Source of the DNA: Verrucomicrobiota bacterium | Lineage (GTDB): Bacteria > Verrucomicrobiota > Verrucomicrobiia > Opitutales > Opitutaceae | Assembly (NCBI GenBank): GCA_030916665.1 | Contig: JAUPWC010000318.1 | Coordinates: 1 to 6,066 of the forward strand | Reading direction: 5' to 3' | DNA: 6,066 bases | Shown here: positions 1 through 4,595 of the stretch, piece by piece | Numbering within the stretch: position 1 is the stretch's first letter | Layout of the letters: every line of letters starts with the position of its first letter | Translations under genes and position numbers: made by a program | The notes under the pieces: model-generated | Seen by the model: only the letters and a program-made list of their open reading frames with translations | Told to the model about the DNA's origin: nothing | The model's database searches: none

Positions 1-1003
1 ATACGTCGATCGCACTGACCGGTCGATGTTCAACCGTTCCCGCTGCGAGTTGGCCCGGCCACGACATAACGAACGGCACGCGGACGCCGCCCTCGTAATT
101 CGAGCCTTTGGCCCCGCGCAACGGACGGTTGTCCGCGCCGCTGATGGCTGGCGGCGGCCCGCCATTGTCGCTGAAGAAAAACACCAGGGTGCGCGCGCCC
201 TGCCCGCTTTCATGCAATGCCGCGAGGGTCTCGCCAATCGCATCGTCCATCAGGCTGATCTGCGCCGCGTATTTCCGCCGGACAGTATCCTTGATCGCCG
301 CGAACCGCGCGAGCCGTTCCTCCGTGGGCTCCTGCGGATTGTGGGGAGCGTTGAACGCGAGATAAAGAAACCAGGGTTGGTCCGCGTGGCGTCGCACAAA
401 TGCCGCGGCCTCGCCGCCCAAGGCGGCCGTCAGGTGCCCGTCGATCTCGGCCGGCCGGCCGTTGCGCTCGACGGGCACGAAATATTCCTCCGCCGGGTTC
501 ACCGGCCAATCGCGAAACCGGTGCCCGCCGCCGATAAAACCGAACGTCTCGGCAAACCCCCGCCGCGCGGGCACGAACTCCGGCGCCGCGCCCAGATGCC
601 ATTTGCCGATCCATCCCGTCACATAACCTGCCGCCCGCAGGCGCTCCGGGAGCAATGTTTCCGTGGTCGGCAGGCCTTCGCGATGGTCGGCGGGATCGTA
701 GAACACGTTGCGTTCGTGGCCGAACCGTTGCTGGTAACGCCCGGCCATCAGCCCCGCGCGCGAAGGACTGCAGAACGAATGCGTGACATAACCGTTGGTG
801 AAACGAATGCCCCGCGCCGCCAGTTGGTCGAGATGCGGGGTGGCAATGTCCGGCGAACCCTGGAAGCCGGCGTCGGCATAACCCTGATCATCAGAGACGA
901 TCAGCAGGATGTTCGGCCGCAGCGCGGCCGATATCGACGGCGGCGTGGCGCAAGCCGGCGCCAACAGGCAACATGAAGCGAGATTCCGAAGGCATGATTT
1001 CAT
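1..1003 (-). CDS. S1-family sulfatase (arylsulfatase A-like), C-terminus beyond the left edge
   Basis: Predicted secreted sulfatase that hydrolyses sulfate esters, probably on a glycan. 334 residues are visible from ATG 1003; the frame is still open at base 2. Landmarks: metal-binding DD at 38-39; CSPSR at 78-82, whose Cys78 would be converted to formylglycine; GKWHLG at 133-138; APH with His221; SDNGG at 278-282; RGAKGSNYEGG with Lys299. This is the arylsulfatase A/GALNS-like layout with all expected catalytic positions present. The missing part is probably the C-terminal subdomain, since relatives are usually about 450-550 residues. The N-terminus (residues 1-20, LASCCLLAPAC core) looks like a short Sec signal; Cys18 in APAC is a poor lipobox because of the Pro. 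An in-frame ATG at 1033 would add ten residues (MAGFRPGSSF). I prefer 1003 because its MKS start gives a more normal signal peptide, but neither start has a strong ribosome site. The gene follows sulfatase 2 on the same strand. Family is near certain; the substrate is unknown. Confidence 0.93.
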   Translation of the reverse strand, partial: MKSCLRNLASCCLLAPACATPPSISAALRPNILLIVSDDQGYADAGFQGSPDIATPHLDQLAARGIRFTNGYVTHSFCSPSRAGLMAGRYQQRFGHERNVFYDPADHREGLPTTETLLPERLRAAGYVTGWIGKWHLGAAPEFVPARRGFAETFGFIGGGHRFRDWPVNPAEEYFVPVERNGRPAEIDGHLTAALGGEAAAFVRRHADQPWFLYLAFNAPHNPQEPTEERLARFAAIKDTVRRKYAAQISLMDDAIGETLAALHESGQGARTLVFFFSDNGGPPPAISGADNRPLRGAKGSNYEGGVRVPFVMSWPGQLAAGTVEHRPVSAIDV

Positions 1004-1215
1004 GAACGATGAGCCTGGCCTAAAGCCCGCCATGACAAATTTGCCCTGGAACAGGCTGCATACCGGCGAAGCTCTGCCACTCCGTGGCTTGGATTGGCGA
1101 ACTGCGGGAACTGCGGCCCGGCCAGGCCCGGCATTGGAGCATCCGTATTTTCCAGGCAGGAAAAGTGTGCGGCAGCGCGACCAATAGCAGCTGCCAGTAT
1201 CATGACGCGCGATGT
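1004..1215. other. Intergenic gap between the two sulfatase genes
   Basis: This is the longest gap in the window (212 nt). It holds a perfect 6-5-6 dyad at 1148-1164, the alternative upstream ATG for sulfatase 1 at 1033, and a 67-codon minus-strand ORF (1203 to 1000) that I do not accept as a gene but list under findings. I see no hairpin followed by a T-run, so there is no evident intrinsic terminator for sulfatase 2. I also see no convincing -35/-10 pair for sulfatase 1. Read-through transcription from sulfatase 2 into sulfatase 1 is therefore plausible. Confidence 0.6.
1148..1164. repeat. Perfect inverted repeat TTTTCC-N5-GGAAAA
   Basis: The arms at 1148-1153 and 1159-1164 are exact reverse complements around the spacer AGGCA. 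It lies about 145 nt upstream of the preferred sulfatase 1 start. The arms are AT-rich apart from two GC pairs, so as RNA this would be a weak hairpin; a protein-binding operator is the better guess if it has any function. A similar, imperfect dyad with the same 6-5-6 spacing lies upstream of the DUF4038 gene at 4514-4530. A dyad of this size is not rare by chance. Confidence 0.3.
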
Positions 1216-2649
1216 TCACCTCGGGGGCAGTTGGGCTTGGGATAGCAGCGGGTCGTGAATCTCGGCCATTTTGGCGAAGATCCGCGCGGTGAGATCGTGG
1301 TAGGCGGCGCGGGCGGCCGGACTGGGATCGGCGATGAGGTTGCGGGTTTCGCCGGGATCGGCGGCCAGATGATAAAGTTCGTCCCGCCCTTCATTCTTGA
1401 AATCACGCACCAGCTTCCACTCGGGCGTGCGATACATCCGCATGTGGACTTGGGCCCGGTGCTTCTGGGAATACTCGGCATAAATGTCCTCATCCCAGCT
1501 TTTCACTTCACCCCGGAGAAGCGGGCTGACGTCGCGACCCCGTATGGTGGTGCCGGACGGTATCGGCGCGCCCGAGAGCGCGGAGAATGTGGGCAGCCAG
1601 TCGAGGTGCGTGAGCGCATGGGGGTTGACCGTGCCTCCTTTGATCACGCCGGGCCAGCGGATGATGAGCGGAATCCGAATGGACGTATCGAACATGTTGG
1701 GCCGCTCAATGGCCGGAATATTAGGGGTGGCGGGGGGCAGCGCTTCCGGCTTTAGCAGCCAAGCCGCGTTGCCCTTGTGCCAGAGGCCATGATGGCCGAT
1801 GTTGTAGCCGTGATCGGAGGTGTAGATCAGGATGGTGTTGTCGGCGAGGTGGAGGCGGTCAAGGGCGGCAAGGATGCGCCCGACATTGCGGTCGAGGGCG
1901 GTAACCGAGGCGAAGTAGTCGCGGGTCTGCTTTTTGACGCGCTCCAAGTCGAGGCCGGGGATGCCGGGTTCGGGCACGATCGGGTTGAGATCCTTCACCT
2001 TGGCCCAATCCTCCTCTGGCACCGGCAGGTAGGCGAAGTGCGGTTCACGAAAGTGGATGCTGACGGCGAACGGCTGCGTCGTGTCGCGTTGCCCGAGCCA
2101 CGCAATCGCCTCATCCGCGACGAGATCCACCACAAAACCCTCGTTCTGTTCCACCCGGCCATCTTTTTCCAGCGAGGGATTTTTTGGGGTGAGGCCGCCG
2201 CCGCGAAAACCGACAAAGGTGTCGTAGCCTCGTTGCGTCGGGTGCTGTTCATCGAGGTCGCCCAGATGCCATTTGCCAAAGAGGGCGGTCGCGTAGCCCG
2301 CCTGCTGGAGCAGGCGCGGCCAGGTCAGGAATTTCGCATCCAAACCGAGGGTGCCATCGGCCTTGGGGTTGATCCAGTCGGTGATCCCCAGTTCGGTGCC
2401 ATAGCGGCTCGTCATGATGCTGCCGCGCGCAGGACTGCAGACCGGCGTGGGCGTGAACGCCTGCGGGAAATAGGCTCCCTCTTGCGCGATGCGGTCCATG
2501 TTGGGCGTGGGCACCTGGCGATTGCCCGCCACGCCAAGTGCCCACGGCGCCTGGTCGTCGGCCATGATGAAGACGATATTGGGGCGCGGGGCCGCCTGGG
2601 CCTGGGCCAGCAGACCGCATGCAGTCAGAAGAGTGAGGATTGATTTCAT
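1216..2649 (-). CDS. S1-family sulfatase (choline/iduronate sulfatase-like active site)
   Basis: Complete 477-residue secreted sulfatase, a normal length for the family. A Sec signal peptide covers residues 1 to about 19 (hydrophobic ILTLLTACGLLA, cleavage after AQA). The mature protein opens with PRPNIVFIMADDQ, with metal ligands at 31-32. CSPAR at 71-75 carries Cys71, the predicted formylglycine; Ala at the fourth place is an accepted variant. GKWHLG lies at 125-130, EPH with His204, SDHGYN at 278-283 and GLWHKG at 288-293 with Lys292. SDHG followed by GLWHKG, instead of SDNGG with a later Lys, points to the choline sulfatase/iduronate-2-sulfatase side of the family, so the preferred ester probably differs from that of sulfatase 1. 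The C-terminal subdomain includes ELYHLAADPGETRNL at 424-438, the usual family signature. The ATG at 2649 is fixed by the signal peptide, although no Shine-Dalgarno precedes it. It lies 127 nt downstream of the DUF4038 gene. Substrate unknown. Confidence 0.96.
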   Translation of the reverse strand: MKSILTLLTACGLLAQAQAAPRPNIVFIMADDQAPWALGVAGNRQVPTPNMDRIAQEGAYFPQAFTPTPVCSPARGSIMTSRYGTELGITDWINPKADGTLGLDAKFLTWPRLLQQAGYATALFGKWHLGDLDEQHPTQRGYDTFVGFRGGGLTPKNPSLEKDGRVEQNEGFVVDLVADEAIAWLGQRDTTQPFAVSIHFREPHFAYLPVPEEDWAKVKDLNPIVPEPGIPGLDLERVKKQTRDYFASVTALDRNVGRILAALDRLHLADNTILIYTSDHGYNIGHHGLWHKGNAAWLLKPEALPPATPNIPAIERPNMFDTSIRIPLIIRWPGVIKGGTVNPHALTHLDWLPTFSALSGAPIPSGTTIRGRDVSPLLRGEVKSWDEDIYAEYSQKHRAQVHMRMYRTPEWKLVRDFKNEGRDELYHLAADPGETRNLIADPSPAARAAYHDLTARIFAKMAEIHDPLLSQAQLPPR

Positions 2650-2674
2650 AGGCTGAAGTTGGGTTATGCCCGGT

Positions 2675-2694
2675 CACCCGCAAAACCGCGGGTG
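2675..2694 (-). promoter_or_regulatory. Perfect 7-bp hairpin in the leader of sulfatase 2
   Basis: On the minus strand, CACCCGC and GCGGGTG pair perfectly around a 6-nt loop (GGTTTT). The stem is strong for its length (six GC pairs of seven). It ends 25 nt before the sulfatase 2 ATG. No T-run follows on either strand, so it is not a standard intrinsic terminator. Its place in the 127-nt gap after the DUF4038 gene would suit an operator, an RNA-processing or mRNA-stability element, or a structure affecting ribosome access. The fold is seen directly; any role is a guess. Confidence 0.4.
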
Positions 2695-2776
2695 CGAGCG
2701 AATCCTGTTCCGCGCTGAACCGATGGCCGGCACATTTTCAAGGGAACGGGTCTTTTCCGTCGGATCGATATCGGGT

Positions 2777-4492
2777 TCATCGCGATGCAGTCTCCGATCC
2801 TGCCGTCAGGACCAGCAGCAGGTCGTGCTTTCTGGTTCGGGTCATGGTCCATACGCCCTTGTCATCGCCGTGGACCTTCCCGACGGGCAGTTTCTTCCCG
2901 CTCGAAGGCACGACAAAGTGGGCGTCATACACGACGCCGGGCTCCAGCTTCAGCACTTTCAAACCCGTCGGGCTGATGCTGCTGAAATAGATGACGCGCA
3001 ATCTTGCCGGGATGCCGGCCGCATAGGAGACGAAGGGGCGCAGGAGCGGGTTGTTGCCCGGCTCGAGCCACTCGGGATGGGGTTCCATCCCCGGCCAGTT
3101 GAGGGATTCAAGGACTTTCTTCCCGATGCCGACCTGCCGCGAGCCGCGGTAGTGCATCGAGTCTTTCCACGGGGCTTCGCCCCAGGACAAGCCCTGCGGT
3201 TGGACGTGAGAGGGGTGCTCCGGAGAGTTGAACTGCGTGATCCCATGCGCGCCGTAGGTAAACCCGGGCGAGCCCGACAGGACGCTGGCCCAGAAGAGCT
3301 GGCGCTGACAGTCCTCCCAGTTCGTTTCGGCTATGCCCTCGTAGGCCACCTCGTCCACCAATGCGGGCATCACGGGCTGCGATGTCCGGGAGTCGCGCAG
3401 CATGGTGAGGGTCTTGGGCAGCGCCTGCAGATACATGTGCCCGGTCTGCAGCATGTCGAAGTCGAGGTGCGCCGGGTTGAGCGCCTCCGCCTTGGCGCTC
3501 GATCCATATCTCGGATGGATGGTCACGAGATGCCCCCAGCAATTGATTTCCCTCACATACTCGAGCACGCCCTGCCATTCCTCGCGTTGGCGACGGGCAT
3601 CGTCCTCCGGGGTCTTGGATGTATAATAGGGCATCGACAGTTCCCCGGCGAGGCACCACACCGCCGGCAGCGCGCCCCATCGCGCCATGATATACGCCCA
3701 GAATTTCTTCATCGGCCCGGTGCCCATGCGCAGGACGTAGAACCCCCAACAGGGCACGACCACCGGGACCATGCCGGCCGACACGAGATGGAAAACGCGC
3801 TGGTCGGCCGCGTCGAAGTAGGCCGGATTGACCGACTGGCTCGCTTCGTCCCAGGGCAGGCCCGCCTCGTTCACATTCTTCTGGTCAAAATAGGTGCCGG
3901 ACGGCGCCAAGCCCGCGGTGAACTGGATGACATTGTAGCCTTTCTGCTGACGGTCCTCGGTGATGAGCTTGAACTCATCCGGCCAGGCCAGCCGCTTGGT
4001 CATTCCGCACCACCAGGTGTCGCCCAGCCAGAGGAAGGGCGTGCCGTCGAGATGGGTGAAGTGGCGCTTGTCCGCCGAGACGCGGATCGGGCCGTGCTTG
4101 AGCAGAGGGTTGTCGCCCTCGTAGCGCACAACCCGAAACGTGCCGCGCTGCTGGTGCAGCCCGGCATCGCCGGGATTGGAGGAAAGCGTGACATAGCTGA
4201 ATTCGCCGACTTCGTGCGACGAGAAGCGGAACTTGAACACGTCCCCACCCGCCCAGTAGCCTGGATAGGTCTGCTCGCGGCCACCGGGAAAGGTGATCCG
4301 CACCTTGAACTCGACGTCATGGAACGGGTCCCGATACGGCGAGGAGGCACGGAAGCTTTTCTCGAGCACATTGTTCTGCTCCACCCGCTCACCGCCTGCG
4401 GCAAACACCGTCCCGGCCAGACTGGAGGCCGCCACCGCCACTCCGGCGCGTTTCAGAAAATCACGGCGGTTGATTTCGCTCGGTTGGGTCAT
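2777..4492 (-). CDS. Tat-exported DUF5060-DUF4038 glycoside hydrolase-like protein
   Basis: 571-residue putative glycosidase. The DUF4038 family includes GH140 apiosidases and has a TIM-barrel fold. A Tat signal starts the protein: NRRDFLK at 8-14, a hydrophobic AGVAVAASSLAG stretch, and cleavage near residue 32. Residues about 42-120 match the DUF5060 beta-sandwich (GYWAGGDVFKFRF, then VGEFSY and GTFRV). Residues about 135-420 form the DUF4038 barrel, with FLWLGDTWW at 153-161, AGE at 282-284, VDEVAYEG at 379-386 and TYGAHGI at 412-418. Glu284 (acid/base) and Glu381 (nucleophile; neighbour Asp380) are the best catalytic candidates, by analogy with other barrel glycosidases. Residues about 485-565 resemble the C-terminal 'putative collagen-binding' beta domain common in this family and end in HDLLLVL. 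The frame is open upstream to an ATG at 4756, but that region overlaps the end of the beta-helix gene. The Tat motif directly after ATG 4492 fixes the start. Family is confident; the sugar specificity is not known. Confidence 0.94.
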   Translation of the reverse strand: MTQPSEINRRDFLKRAGVAVAASSLAGTVFAAGGERVEQNNVLEKSFRASSPYRDPFHDVEFKVRITFPGGREQTYPGYWAGGDVFKFRFSSHEVGEFSYVTLSSNPGDAGLHQQRGTFRVVRYEGDNPLLKHGPIRVSADKRHFTHLDGTPFLWLGDTWWCGMTKRLAWPDEFKLITEDRQQKGYNVIQFTAGLAPSGTYFDQKNVNEAGLPWDEASQSVNPAYFDAADQRVFHLVSAGMVPVVVPCWGFYVLRMGTGPMKKFWAYIMARWGALPAVWCLAGELSMPYYTSKTPEDDARRQREEWQGVLEYVREINCWGHLVTIHPRYGSSAKAEALNPAHLDFDMLQTGHMYLQALPKTLTMLRDSRTSQPVMPALVDEVAYEGIAETNWEDCQRQLFWASVLSGSPGFTYGAHGITQFNSPEHPSHVQPQGLSWGEAPWKDSMHYRGSRQVGIGKKVLESLNWPGMEPHPEWLEPGNNPLLRPFVSYAAGIPARLRVIYFSSISPTGLKVLKLEPGVVYDAHFVVPSSGKKLPVGKVHGDDKGVWTMTRTRKHDLLLVLTAGSETASR

Positions 4493-4513
4493 GGATTTTC
4501 GTTGGGGTTCATT

Positions 4514-4530
4514 AAATCCGGGTAGGAATT
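4514..4530. repeat. Imperfect 6-5-6 dyad upstream of the DUF4038 gene
   Basis: AAATCC and GGAATT flank a 5-nt spacer (GGGTA), matching at five of six arm positions. On the minus strand it shares TTCCT-CC-GGA with the perfect dyad at 1148-1164, ten of twelve bases, and both differences are transitions. It sits about 22 nt before the ATG of the DUF4038 gene, directly after the large hairpin. A repressor or activator site is possible, but two instances are weak support. Confidence 0.22.
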
Positions 4531-4534
4531 TAAG

Positions 4535-4564
4535 CGGGCGGGCCCGAGTTGACAGGCCCGCCCG
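4535..4564 (-). terminator. GC-rich stem-loop after the beta-helix gene, terminator-like
   Basis: On the minus strand the arms CGGGCGGGCC and GGCCCGCCCG pair over 10 bp. They extend inward by a U-G and a G-C pair to a 6-nt loop (TCAACT), giving 12 pairs in all. It begins 31 nt after the stop of the beta-helix gene and is followed by CTTAAATTCC, which is only moderately T-rich. The inner U-G pair forms only in the minus-strand transcript, and the plus strand lacks T's after the stem, so minus-strand use is favoured. It may end or weaken transcription before the DUF4038 gene, or protect the 3' end of the upstream message. Without a clean U-tract, full termination is uncertain. Confidence 0.5.
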
Positions 4565-4595
4565 ATTCCGAAAACCAATTGGCGCGAAGCCGACT

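Noticed and set aside
589..607. 19-nt exact repeat shared with 2259-2277
   Set aside because: Both copies encode the conserved GKWHLG motif of the two sulfatases; shared protein constraint explains it.
26..976. Plus-strand ORF of 316 codons opposite sulfatase 1
   Set aside because: The minus strand has every sulfatase active-site motif in one frame. The plus-strand product is Arg-rich and matches nothing I know.
1777..2643. Plus-strand ORF of 288 codons opposite sulfatase 2
   Set aside because: Antisense shadow of a complete sulfatase gene; no motif or plausible start context.
2617..2649. Possible lipobox LTAC at residues 8-11 of sulfatase 2
   Set aside because: It is too close to the N-terminus to follow a full hydrophobic core, and a normal Sec cleavage site (AQA) follows at about residue 19.
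2666..4525. Plus-strand ORF of 619 codons opposite the DUF4038 gene
   Set aside because: It mirrors the real gene in a high-GC region. The product is Arg/His/Gly-rich with no recognisable domain or signal, while the minus strand encodes a complete, recognisable protein.
4549..4554. Consensus -35 box TTGACA on the plus strand
   Set aside because: It falls in the loop and inner stem of the hairpin, has no TATAAT-like box 16-18 nt downstream (AAACCA instead), and there is no plus-strand gene to drive.
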